Positions 1 through 9,372 of a stretch of 64,000 bases of DNA are shown here, one piece after another. Position numbers and translations under genes: made by a program. The DNA comes from Tetracentron sinense (taxonomy: Eukaryota; Streptophyta; Magnoliopsida; Trochodendrales; Trochodendraceae): positions 1 to 64,000 of the forward strand of contig JABCRI010000113.1 in assembly GCA_015143295.1 (NCBI GenBank), in the 5' to 3' direction. The stretch's first letter is position 1. Each line of letters begins with the position of its first letter. The notes beneath the pieces are model-generated. The model did not search any database. It was not told where the DNA came from and saw only the letters and a program-made list of their open reading frames with translations.

Positions 1-1429
1 ACTAGTAGGGTATTAAGAAGCACCGCCTCGCAGAAATGAGGACGAAACGCCCTTCCAAACGACTGTGTGCTGCTGCCCTAGTTTGGGAATGCTCCTCACG
101 AGTTTGTGCCTTGCTCTTGAAGAAAAACGGGCTGAGGTTATCTAGGTTTCAAACCATCGTTTTCTCTCCCAAATGGAAACCCTAGGTTGGAATCGCCTTC
201 TCCTCTTTTCTTCTATTCTCTCAAACCTCTTTAAGTGTCGAATGATGCCTAAAGGCTCGATTAAACTCTTAGGTAAGATGACTGACCAAATACCGAAATA
301 CCCTTATTGGGATTTCGTGATAGTGCTGTGAATAGTGCCACCTCGTGAGTGCTTGATCATATGTCCCAACGTCGTGTGTCCGTGAATAGTTTCCAACGCT
401 CGTGTGCGTGAATAGGCACTCAGTTGTGGCGTGAATATGGCAAACCCGTGTGGCGTGAAAGTGCCACTCGTGTGCCCATGAATAGTGCAAACTCCGTGGT
501 GGCGTGAATAGTGCCACTCGTGGTCCGTGGAATAGTGCAACTCGTGTGGTGCCATGAATAGTGCAACCCGTTGGTGCCATGAATAGTGCAAACCAGTGAG
601 GTGGCGTGAATAGTGCCACTCGTGGTCCGTGAATAGTGCAACTCGGTGGTGCCATGGAATAGTGCAAACTCGTGGTGGCGTGATAGTGCCAAACTCGTGG
701 TGCCATGAATAGTGCCAACTCGTGTGGTGCCATGAATAGTGCAAACCCGTGGTGGCCGTGATAGTGCCACTCGTGGTGCCATGAAATAGTGCAAACCCGT
801 GGGTGGCGTGTGAATAGTGCCACTGCTGGTGCCCATGAATAGTGCAAACCGTGGTGGCGGTGAATAGTGCCACTCGTGGTCCGTGGAATAGTGCAACTCG
901 GTGGTGGCGATGGATTAGTGCCAACTCGTGGTCCGTGAATAGTGCAACTCGTGGTGCCATGAATAGTGCAAACTCGTGGTGGCGTGAATAGTGCCAACTC
1001 GTGGTGCCATGAATAGTGCAAACCCGTGGTGGCGTGAATAGTGCCACTCGTGGTCCGTGAATAGTGCAACTCGTGGTGGCGTGATTAGTGCCAACTCGTG
1101 GTCCGTTGTCAAGGGTGACGAACCCGTTGTCACGTCGTCTCATGTACAGCGTGCCCGTGGTGAGTTGTACAACGTACCCGTGGTGAGCTGTACAACGGAT
1201 GCACACAGTATACGTTTTCCTACAGGTACAGACTGTTTTGGCCATATCTTTTGACTCGTTCGTCCGATTTTGACGATTCAACTTGCGTTGTGTTCGTACT
1301 TCGAAGAGGAACAATTCTGGCATTTTGAAATTTCCAAATTCTTCCTCATTTATTAATCATACCTCTTAAAAAGGCAAGATGACAACGAAAGTGTCATGTA
1401 TTAAGCATGAAAAAGTCTGGGGCTCTACA
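1..1429 (-). mobile_element. Tekay-like LTR fragment (element W), reverse strand
   Basis: Read on the reverse strand, this stretch follows the LTR of element B (37792-40453): an LTR start of type TGTAGAGCCCCAGAC at 1429, the block with ACGCAAGTTGAATCGTCAAAATCGGACGA (in pieces, 1255-1300), a tandem array carrying the core GCACTATTCA, then a block resembling B at 38510-38720. It is clearly diverged from B, so it is a separate subfamily. The fragment runs off the left edge, so solo LTR and full element cannot be told apart. No coding sequence is supported; long open frames across the array are by-products of its periodicity. Confidence 0.8.
320..1110 (-). repeat. 24-bp tandem array with three-monomer higher-order order
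   Basis: About 32 copies of a roughly 24-bp monomer with the core GAATAGTGC on the plus strand. Three variants alternate (ending CACTCGTGGTCC, CAACTCGTGGTGCC and CAAACTCGTGGTGGC), giving a higher-order unit near 72 bp. Indels of 1-2 bp are common. The same core, reverse-complemented, forms the 26-bp array in the LTRs of element B. Confidence 0.85.
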
Positions 1430-1601
1430 CCATGGGCTGTGGGCCACTGCAAGGCCCAAAAAGTCCTGAAATCAAAGGTGTCGGCTGATGGAATACTGAC
1501 AGTTTGTCATTGTTTTAACCGCAGTTTGAGGCCTTGTAACTTGGGTTAGGGATAGAGTTATGGGGTCTATGACCTATGGTTTTGAAACTTAGGATGAAGG
1601 G
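1430..1601. other. Left part of unclassified repeat X
   Basis: Non-coding. It holds a GTGTCGG-containing unit similar to those at 12080-12145 and 12265-12325, which places it in the same repeat that resumes after element A. The last five bases, AAGGG, are the left target-site duplication of A. Confidence 0.55.
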
Positions 1602-2133
1602 TGTAGAACCCCGGATCTTGATGGCCATGTACGACGAATGATATCATATACTAAAGCATGTAAGAATGTATTTATGGTGTATGGGTGTTTGGAATGAAAT
1701 AGGCAAGAGTATAGAATACTCTTGAGTATTGACAAGGGTTATGCCTTGGCATACCCTCGACTCTAAATAGCCCTAGCGTTCACACCAATAGTCGGAATCA
1801 AGCGATTCTTGGATTTTTGGAAAGGTAATTGAACCCTCTTTGGGGTTCATGTTGATCACTTGTCTTGGTTTTGAGTTGGTGTTAGGTCAAAAGACCGATT
1901 TTTGAAGTCGGGTCGGTTTAAAATCTGGATTGACGAAACCCAATTTCGGATCAGTCAGGTTTAGGGGCAAAATGGTCCAAGAAAAAGGAAGAATTGGAAG
2001 TTGTGAAAAACATGAAAGTTGTTCTCCTTCGAAAGACGAATCCAACGCAAGTTGAATCGTCAAAATCAAACAAGCGAGTCAAAAGTTATGGCCGAGATAC
2101 GAAAATGTAAAAATTCTGAAGCTTTCTGCAAAA

Positions 2134-2306
2134 GTTGCGATCGCTCGTAGGGACCCTACGAACGATCGTAGAGTTTCTACGATCGATCGTAAAGCCCCAG
2201 AAATGCTGGAAACTCTCGGGTGAAACTACGATTGATCGTAGGAAGCTACGATCAATCGTAGAAGGCTACGATCAATCGTAAATCGCTACGAACGATCGTA
2301 GATACG
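2134..2306. repeat. Cluster of ACGATCGATCGTA-type palindromes
   Basis: Eight or so copies of near-perfect palindromes of the form CTACGATCRATCGTAG and CTACGAACGATCGTAG lie within 170 bp, ending about 55 bp upstream of the TATA box. The 3' LTR has the same cluster (about 9907-10096) with one extra unit. Position upstream of the promoter suggests an enhancer-like or protein-binding block; function is inferred. Confidence 0.75.
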
Positions 2307-2357
2307 AGATTTTACTTTCTTGGATGCGATTTTGTAGGGGTTTTTCACCCCTTACAC

Positions 2358-2366
2358 TATAAATAG
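2358..2366 (+). promoter_or_regulatory. TATA box of the A 5' LTR
   Basis: TATAAATAG in the context CACTATAAATAGAAG, a strong plant TATA box. The identical motif is at 10150-10158 in the 3' LTR. Transcription would start about 30 bp downstream. Confidence 0.75.
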
Positions 2367-3339
2367 AAGACTTTAGGAGGGTTTTTGGGTTACCCTAAAC
2401 CAAGGAGAGTTCCTAGAAAGAGAAGGAAAGGATCTTGAGCATTCCAAGGAGGGTTTTGCTTGAAACCAAGAAGAGCTTCAATCAAAGGTTGGATCTTCCC
2501 CAAATCAAGCTTGGATCATTCAAATCAAGTGAGGATTTCTCAAGGGGTTTCTTCAACCTAGAAATTGATCCAAAGACGTTAGTAAACTACTATCTAGCCT
2601 TGTTATCATACAAAGATGATTCAAATAGGTGATTTTAATTCTATTATGATACAAATAGGAAGTGTGGAAATTTGGGTGAACTAGATCATGAATAAACAAT
2701 CAAATAAGGTTTTACAAATTGGGGGTTTTTCAATAACAAGGATGAATATTGCTAAACTTGTAAGAAAATTGTAATACCTTTAAATGAACCATGATTTTAA
2801 GTATACTATGATGCAATGACAAACAAGGGATTTTGGGTGAACTTGATTATGTTCAAATAAGCAAATAAGGATTTAAGATTTTGGGGGTTTTCCAATAAAA
2901 GGGTGAATATGACTATAAGTGTAAGTAAGTGTTAATATCCTCCAAGGAACCATGATTTTAAGTGTGATATGATGAATTAGGCTTAGAAGCCATGATTGTT
3001 ATGATGTGACGCAATGAATGAAATGTTCTACATTCTAGAATTGTTTAAGTATGTTATGATGCTAATATACCTTGTATGAACCATATGAGTTACTTAAGGT
3101 CTTCAAGTATACTATAATGATCATTATGCCTTGCATGAACATGTTTAATTAGTTAAAGCTTTCCACATAGATGTTATAATGCTCACAAGCACTCTACGCA
3201 TGATAAGTATTGCACGACTGTGGTTTTTCTCATAAGCATGAATTTTAAAGAAAACATAAGGGGATTTTCAAAGGCATTCATAAGTAAGAAGCATACATGC
3301 ATAAGCATAGACTAAGCCAAACTTTGGGTTGACATTCTA

Positions 3340-3650
3340 AGATCGGTTACTCCACGCTCACAAGGATCAAGTCTAGATCTTGCATGAACTGTACGGATCA
3401 TAAGCCTCGCAAGGCTTTTCAAGAACTCATAAGAAACTCACAAGTCTAAGATATTGCATATGTCTCCAAGGAGAACAAGCTCACAAGGATCATAAGCTCA
3501 CAAGAAGCTCACAAGTACTCATAAGCTCACAAGAAGCTCATAAGCTCACAAGTACTCACAAGCTCACAAGAACTCTAAGCTCACAAGAACTCGTAAGAAA
3601 ACACGAGGCTCACAAGCATTCATAAGAACTCATAAGCATACATGAGAGGG
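3340..3650 (+). repeat. CTCACAAG / CTCATAAG array in the A 5' LTR
   Basis: Irregular array of 10-12 bp units built from AAGCTCACAAG and CTCATAAG, about 25 copies. The 3' LTR has the matching array at about 11150-11440. Element B has a longer-period repeat, also containing CTCACAAG, at the same relative LTR position. Confidence 0.8.
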
Positions 3651-3823
3651 TTTGTTTTCCATGAAAAGAACAAGTTTTATGAAAGGTTTTTCCCGACGGG
3701 TTTTAAGCATGGATTTTGGTGATTTGTATTCTTTTACGCACTGTATAAAATATTGTGATTATGATAGCATTGTTAGCTAGTAGATTTTGCTCGCTGAGTA
3801 TTCCATGCTCAGCCGTACATGTT

Positions 3824-3955
3824 ATGTCGGCAGGTACATGGACTCCATTTGACATCTGTGATCAGGGGCCCTGGATAGAGGAGGATTATGGCGAGGAGGA
3901 GCCATATGTAGTGCCTCAGGAGGAGGCAAATGACTTAGACCACTGGCCCTTTTAG
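3824..3955 (+). CDS. Small acidic LTR open frame, 43 codons (element A, 5' LTR)
   Basis: A short frame starting MSAGT and ending LDHWPF, rich in Glu and Asp (PWIEEDYGEEEP in the middle). No known domain. The copy in the 3' LTR (11616-11747) keeps the frame. Element B has a matching 46-codon frame at 40029-40169 starting MSAGT, with PWVEEEYIEE in the middle and LDVWP near the end, although the rest of the two LTRs is strongly diverged. The start lies next to a splice-acceptor-like CGGCAG|GTAC. It may be a genuine leader peptide, part of a spliced product, or a conserved RNA element that happens to be open. Translation is not shown. Confidence 0.4.
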   Translation: MSAGTWTPFDICDQGPWIEEDYGEEEPYVVPQEEANDLDHWPF

Positions 3956-4244
3956 AGTGATTACATAGAGAGAGAGAGAGAGAGAGTATTATCATTTTGT
4001 ATTTTGATAGGTGGGCATGTCCACCTTTACTTTTGTGATGTATGTACAAACTTGGAATACACAACATGTATAGAAAAGAAATTTTTGGATTACGCTTCCG
4101 CACATTGGTTTAAGCTTCCGCCTTATTCATGATTATGTTTGTCATGACTTGGATGTTATTACAGGATGGTTTGGTATCGGATATGGCACATCACGAGCCA
4201 AAGTATCCCTAACTCCCAGGGGGTATTTTGGGTTGCGACAGAGG

Positions 4245-4258
4245 TGGTATCAGAGCTT
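4245..4258 (+). other. Primer-binding site of A (initiator tRNA-Met type)
   Basis: TGGTATCAGAGC starts four bases after the LTR end. This is the usual plant Ty3/gypsy and copia site, complementary to the 3' end of initiator tRNA-Met. The leader from here to the gag start at 4564 is about 300 bp with no gene. Confidence 0.85.
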
Positions 4259-4563
4259 AGGCATTAGAGTCCCTAGGGTCACTTAGTACTCGATACCACG
4301 ATCAAAACAAGGCATTAGGATTGAGGAAAGAGTCGTATTCCAAGTATAGACTAATCTTTAGTCTTAGTCCATAACCGGTTGGAATCCGACCGAACTTAGT
4401 ACCCTACGCTAGAACCACACATTGTATGATTATCTACTACAATGTATACCTTGATGTATTACTATCAATTACCTTATGAATTTGAAATGAGCTTGAAATT
4501 GTGATTGAGATGAAGTTGGTTTCCAAGTTAGACTCATGTTCTGCTACTGTTCTCAGGATTAAC

Positions 4564-5862
4564 ATGAGACGTGGTATTGGACGGGGTCGCGGTTACCAAA
4601 CTCGGGGCAACAGTAATGGAGGAGACCCTCCCTCGAGTGATGATCAACCCGATATATCTCAGTTGTTAAATACTATGGTGGAGACCATCACCATGCTAGC
4701 AGCCCGACAGCCCGCTGCTACTACTGCGTTGGCACACCCACCTCCTCCACATCACACCTCGGGACTCGAGGCATTTCGAAGGCTACATCCACCTACCTTT
4801 TATGGGACCACCGACCCCATGGTTGCAGAGGCGTGGATTATGCAACTGGAGAAAATATTCCATGCTCTTCGTTGCACCAATGAGCAAAGGGTAGATTGGG
4901 CTGCCTTCATGATGGAAGGAGAAGCCGACCATTGGTGGAGAGCGGCGTTGAGACAGAGAGACACCGCCAGGGCAGGAGAGCCGTGGACTTGGGGTGAATT
5001 CCTTGATGCCTTCTATGGGCAGTACTTTCCCAAGATTTTCAAGCAACAGAAGGAGATGGAGTTCATGTCCCTAGTGCAAGGGAATATGAGTGTGGCCGAG
5101 TATGAGGCCAAATTCGTTGAATTGTCCCGATTCGCACCACACTTGATCACGACAGAGGAGATGCGAGTCCAGAAATTTGAGAGTGGGTTGAAGCCCTTCA
5201 TCAAGGATCGAGTCTCCATTCTTCAAGTGGAGTCTTGGAGAGAGATTGTGGGGAAGGCAAGGATTGCCGAAAAGAACTCAGAGGAGTTTCTTAAGAGAAG
5301 AGAGGGTGGCTTTGGGAGAGCCATGCAGAAGGGTCAGTCTAGTGGCTCAGCACCACTGGAGAAGAGGGCCAGGATTTCCCAGTACCCACCTCCTAGGCCT
5401 ACACAGACACAGAGGTCTTCGTTTGCATCACCAGTGCCTCACCCGACTACTTCACAGGCACCTCACCCCGCTTTTTCTCAGGGCACCAGATATGTACAGC
5501 CGTCACCCTCTTCATCCTTTGAGGAGTGTGACTATTGTGGTCGGAGACACCCGGCTGGAGAGTGTCGGAGAGCATCGGGAGGATGTTTCCATTGTGGCGA
5601 GCAGGGCCACATAATTAAAGATTGCACACGCCGACAGTCACGGGCTCAGCCTCAGGGGAGCAGGCCCCCAGTTTGGCAGACTTCTCAGCAGGGGTCTTCA
5701 CAAGCTTCGGCATCTAGACCCGCACGGCCCACTCAGACCACACAGCAGCCTCGCCAGGCAAACAGAGGCCGGGTCTTTGCCTTAACAGAATGGGACGCAC
5801 AGGCATCAGACGATGTTGTGCAAGGTACGCGAGAATTTCTAAAGTGTTCAAGTATGAAATGA
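4564..5862 (+). CDS. gag: Gag of element A (unspliced form)
   Basis: Capsid and nucleocapsid protein of about 432 residues. I take the Met at 4564 (MRRGIGRGRGY) because element B starts with the same MRR at 40781; an in-frame Met lies upstream at 4501. An Arg/Gly-rich N-terminus is followed by a retrotransposon gag domain (about residues 90-205, with EGEADHWW and FLDAFYGQYFP), a Pro/Ser/Gln-rich linker, and two zinc knuckles: CX2CX3HX4C from residue 322 (CDYCGRRHPAGEC) and canonical CX2CX4HX4C from residue 341 (CFHCGEQGHIIKDC). The frame is intact. It ends 38 nt beyond a likely splice donor at 5825, so this protein is what an unspliced transcript would make; see the intron entry. Confidence 0.9.
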   Translation: MRRGIGRGRGYQTRGNSNGGDPPSSDDQPDISQLLNTMVETITMLAARQPAATTALAHPPPPHHTSGLEAFRRLHPPTFYGTTDPMVAEAWIMQLEKIFHALRCTNEQRVDWAAFMMEGEADHWWRAALRQRDTARAGEPWTWGEFLDAFYGQYFPKIFKQQKEMEFMSLVQGNMSVAEYEAKFVELSRFAPHLITTEEMRVQKFESGLKPFIKDRVSILQVESWREIVGKARIAEKNSEEFLKRREGGFGRAMQKGQSSGSAPLEKRARISQYPPPRPTQTQRSSFASPVPHPTTSQAPHPAFSQGTRYVQPSPSSSFEECDYCGRRHPAGECRRASGGCFHCGEQGHIIKDCTRRQSRAQPQGSRPPVWQTSQQGSSQASASRPARPTQTTQQPRQANRGRVFALTEWDAQASDDVVQGTREFLKCSSMK

Positions 5863-5961
5863 TGAGTGCTATAAGTATATGTATAATCACTTGTATGTCA
5901 TGCTACCTATACTCTATGTATGTTGCTGAAAACCGCTGATATAGTTAATTACAATGCACAG
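5825..5961 (+). other. Probable 137-nt intron between gag and protease of A
   Basis: The donor CAAG|GTACGC (5821-5830) and acceptor GCACAG|GC (ending 5961) are both conserved in B (42013-42148) while the sequence between them is not. A branch-like CTGAT puts its A at 5939, 22 nt before the acceptor. Removing the segment joins the gag frame to the protease frame in phase, whereas reading through meets a stop at 5860-5862. AT-rich, as plant introns are. The intron is inferred; no transcript data are available here. Confidence 0.7.
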
Positions 5962-8900
5962 GCGTATTGCTAGTGAACGAGTGTCTAGCTCGTGTGTTGA
6001 TCGACACGGGATCGACACATTCTTTTGTATCGCCAAGCTTTGCCAAAGGTTTTGAGTCTAAGCCGAGTCGCCTACGTCACGAGTTAACCATTTCGACTCC
6101 GCTTGGCAAGTCAGTTGACACAGACCGAGGATATCGAAATTGTATAGTTCAAGTCGGGCAGTATGAATTGCCGATTGATCTAATCATCCTTGAGTTCCAG
6201 GACTTGGACTTCGATGTTATTCTCGGGATGGATTGGCTAGCTGCACACCACGGGCATGTGGCTTGTTTTGAGAAGATGGTGAAGTTCAAGCCAGAAGGCG
6301 TCAAGCCATTCCACTTTCATGGACTTCGGAGGAGAGATATAGCCCGTCTAGCAGCTCTAAGTCTTGCAAATCCGGAGGCACAAGACTCCTCAGCCATACC
6401 GGTTGTGAGTGAGTATTTGGATGTGTTTCCCGAGGAATTACTAGGGTTACCTCCAGATAGGGAGATAGAATTTGCAATAGAGCTTGCTCCTGGAACGGCT
6501 CCAATTTCTAAGGCTCCGTACAGGATGGTCCCTATTGAACTGAAGGAATTAAAGGAGCAGATAGAAGAGTTGTAACGGCTTGGTTTCATCCAACCAAGTG
6601 TGTCACCGTGGGGAGCACCGGTACTCTTTGTGAAGAAGAAGGATGGGTCGATGAGGATGTGCATCGACTATAGACAGTTGAGCAAAGTCACCATCAAGAA
6701 TCGATACCCCTTGCCACGAATAGATGATTTGTTCGACCAATTGAAAGGAGCAAGGTTCTTCTCCAAGATTGATTTGTGGTCCGGCTATCATCAGTTGAAG
6801 ATCAAGGCTGAAGATGTGTCAAAGACTGCCTTTAGGACTCGGTACGGGCACTACGAGTTCCTAGTTATGCCTTTTGGTCTAACAAATGCATCGGCGGCGT
6901 TCATGGATTTGATGAACCGGGTATTCAAGCCTTATCTCGACAAATGTGTTATCGTCTTTGTCGATGACATCTTAGTATATTCTCCGACCAGAGAGGATCA
7001 TGATCGAGATCTTCGCCTTACACTTGAGACTCTTCGAGAGCATAAACTATATGCCAAGTTGAGTAAGTACGAATTTTGGTTGGAGAAGGTGGCGTTCCTT
7101 GGCCACGTAGTATCTGTCGAGGGTATTTCAGTAGACCCAGCAAAGATAGAAGCGGTGATGAAATGGGAGAGACCCAAAAGTGTTACCGAGATACGCAGCT
7201 TCCTCGGTTTAGCAGGATAATATAGGAGATTCGTAGAGGGATTCTCCAGCTTAGCGGCACCGCTCACGTATTTGACACGGAAAAATGCTAAGTTCACTTG
7301 GAGCGATAAGTGTGAAGCGAGCTTCACGGAGTTGAAGAAGAGGCTTACTACTGCTCCCATTCTCACAGTGCCGTCTGGGAGTGGAGGTTTCGTGGTTTAC
7401 AGTGATGCCTCGAATGTTGGGCTAGGATGTGTTCTTATGCAGCGCGGGAATGTCATCGCCTACGCTTCCCAGCAATTAAAAGAGCATGAAAAAAACTATC
7501 CTACTCACGATTTGGAGTTGGCCGCGGTGGTTTTCGCATTAAAGATTTGGCGGCATTACCTTTATGGGGAAGAGTTTGATATTTTCACGGATCATAAAAG
7601 CTTAAAATACCTATTTTCCCAAAAGGAGTTGAATATGCGACAGTGCCGATGGATGGAATTCTTGAAGGACTATGAGTGTTCGATCCAGTACCATCCGGGC
7701 AAGGCTAATGTAGTGGCAGATGCTTTGAGCAGGAAGTCCACTGGGCTTGTAGCACACATGATGGTGCAAGAGTGGAAGTTGTTGGAAGATGTTTCTAACC
7801 TTGATATTAGTTTCAGCCTTCCTACCTCTGGGCCAGTGATGGCTAATGTCACAGTTAGGCCTTACATATGGGCCATGATCCGAGAATTACAAGAGTTGGA
7901 TGCCGAACTACTGGCCTATAGAGACAAGTCGGTTCGCGATGGCAGTAAGGATTTTGCAGTGCAAAGTGATGGGACAATCACATTCAAGGGAAGGATATGT
8001 GTTCCAGCCGATGAGAAGCTCAAATTAGAAATCTTAGATGAAGCTCACCGGTCTAAGTACACTGTGCATCCTGGCGGTACAAAGATGTATCGGAACCTCA
8101 AAGAACATTTTTGGTGGTGGAACATGAAGAGGGAAGTTGCCGAGTATGTGTCAAGATGCTTGGTATGCCAACAAGTGAAGGCCGAGCATATGAGGCCAAC
8201 AGGGCTTTTACAATCTCTCCCTATTCCCGAGTGGAAATGGGAGAACATCTCCATGGATTTCATCACTGGGTTGCCAAAAACGACAAAGAAATCGGATGCA
8301 ATATGGGTAGTGGTTGATCGTTTGACAAAATCCGCCCATTTCTTGCCTTATCGGACTACGTTCAACTCGAACCAACTTGCAGAATTGTACCTCAAAGAAG
8401 TGGTTCGGTTGCACGGGGTGCCAGTCAGTATCATGTCAGACAGGGATCCAAGCTTCACTTCTAGGTTCTGGAAAAGCTTTCAGAGCGCTATGGGTTCCCG
8501 TTTGGACTTTAGCACCGCCTTTCATCCTCAGATAGATGGACAGACCAAGAGGGTGAACCAGGTTATAGAGGACATGCTCCGAGCTTGCATGTTGGACTTC
8601 AAAGGTAGTAGGGAGGATCACTTGCCATTGGTGGAATTTGCCTACAATAACAGCTATCAGGCGAGCATCCAAATGGCTCCTTTTGAGGCCTTGTATGGTC
8701 GAAGTTGTAGATCTCCCCTATACTGGGATGAAGTTGGAGAGAGAAAGATATTGGGCCCGGAATTGATTGAACAAACCGCGAATAAAGTCAAGATCATCAG
8801 AGAGAGATTAAAGATGGCTCAGGATAGGCAAAAGAGCTATGCCGACACCCGTAGATGAGATCTTGAGTTCCGTATTGGCTATATGGTATTTGTGAAGGTT

Positions 8901-9293
8901 TCACCGACAAAGGGTGTTATGAGGTTTGGCAAAAGAGGAAAGCTCAGCCCGAGGTATGTTGGTCCATTTGAAATTATCACCCGAATTGGTGAAGTTGCAT
9001 ACCGGGTTGCTCTACCCACTCACATGGCGGCGGTTCACAACATATTCCATGTATCTATGCTTCGGAAATATATTCCGGATCCTTCTCATGTGATCGACCT
9101 TGATACACTAGAAGTCCGAGAGGATCTCACTTTGGTGGAAGAGCCGGTTCAAATTTTGGACCGTAGGGATCAAGTCTTGCGCAATAAGGTCATCCAATTG
9201 GTTCTTGTTCGATGGCAACACCATTCACGAGAAGAAGCTACATGGGAGTGTGAAGCGGAAGTGAGGGAAAAATATCCTAATTTGTTTGAGTGA
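5962..9293 (+). pseudogene. pol: Pol of element A, broken by three stops
   Basis: Protease (DTGSTHSF near 6003), reverse transcriptase (about 6540-7000, FVDD at 6956-6967), RNase H (about 7390-7730, DAS and TDHKSLKY), integrase (zinc-binding region near 8049-8165; catalytic core about 8255-8700) and a chromodomain-type tail (about 8950-9293). Against the B frame, three stops interrupt it: TAA at 6573-6575 where B has CAA, TAA at 7218-7220 where B has a Tyr codon, and TGA at 8856-8858 where B has an Arg codon. No frameshift is needed to follow the domains, so the copy is lightly damaged. It ends with LFE and a TGA at 9291-9293. Confidence 0.9.
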
Positions 9294-9359
9294 TGTTTAT
9301 GTAATTTTGTTCTTTATAATCTCTATGTATCGTTCCAATTTCGAGGACGAAATTTCTGT

Positions 9360-9372
9360 AAGGGGGGGAGGA
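9360..9372 (+). other. Polypurine tract of A
   Basis: AAGGGGGGGAGGA lies directly before the 3' LTR start at 9373, the expected place for plus-strand priming. The 65 bp between the pol stop and this tract hold no gene. Confidence 0.85.

Larger units (their letters stand above)
1602..4240 (+). repeat. 5' LTR of element A
   Basis: Direct repeat of 9373-12027 with scattered substitutions and a few small indels. It holds, in order, a palindrome cluster (2134-2306), a TATA box (2358), a CTCACAAG array (3340-3650) and a small acidic open frame (3824-3955). Two short frames preserved in both LTRs (such as 2435-2632) have no recognisable domain. The last 40 bases (CTCCCAGGGGGTATTTTGGG and flanks) resemble the LTR end of B although most of the LTR does not. 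Confidence 0.92.

Noticed and set aside
269-1323. Long open frames of up to 339 codons on the reverse strand with repeated HYSRHHE-like words
   Set aside because: They follow the 24-bp tandem array in several frames at once; a period divisible by three without stops gives such frames. No domain and no family support.
2435-2632. 65-codon frame in the A LTR, conserved in the 3' LTR
   Set aside because: The two LTRs are nearly identical anyway, so conservation says nothing, and B has no equivalent frame.
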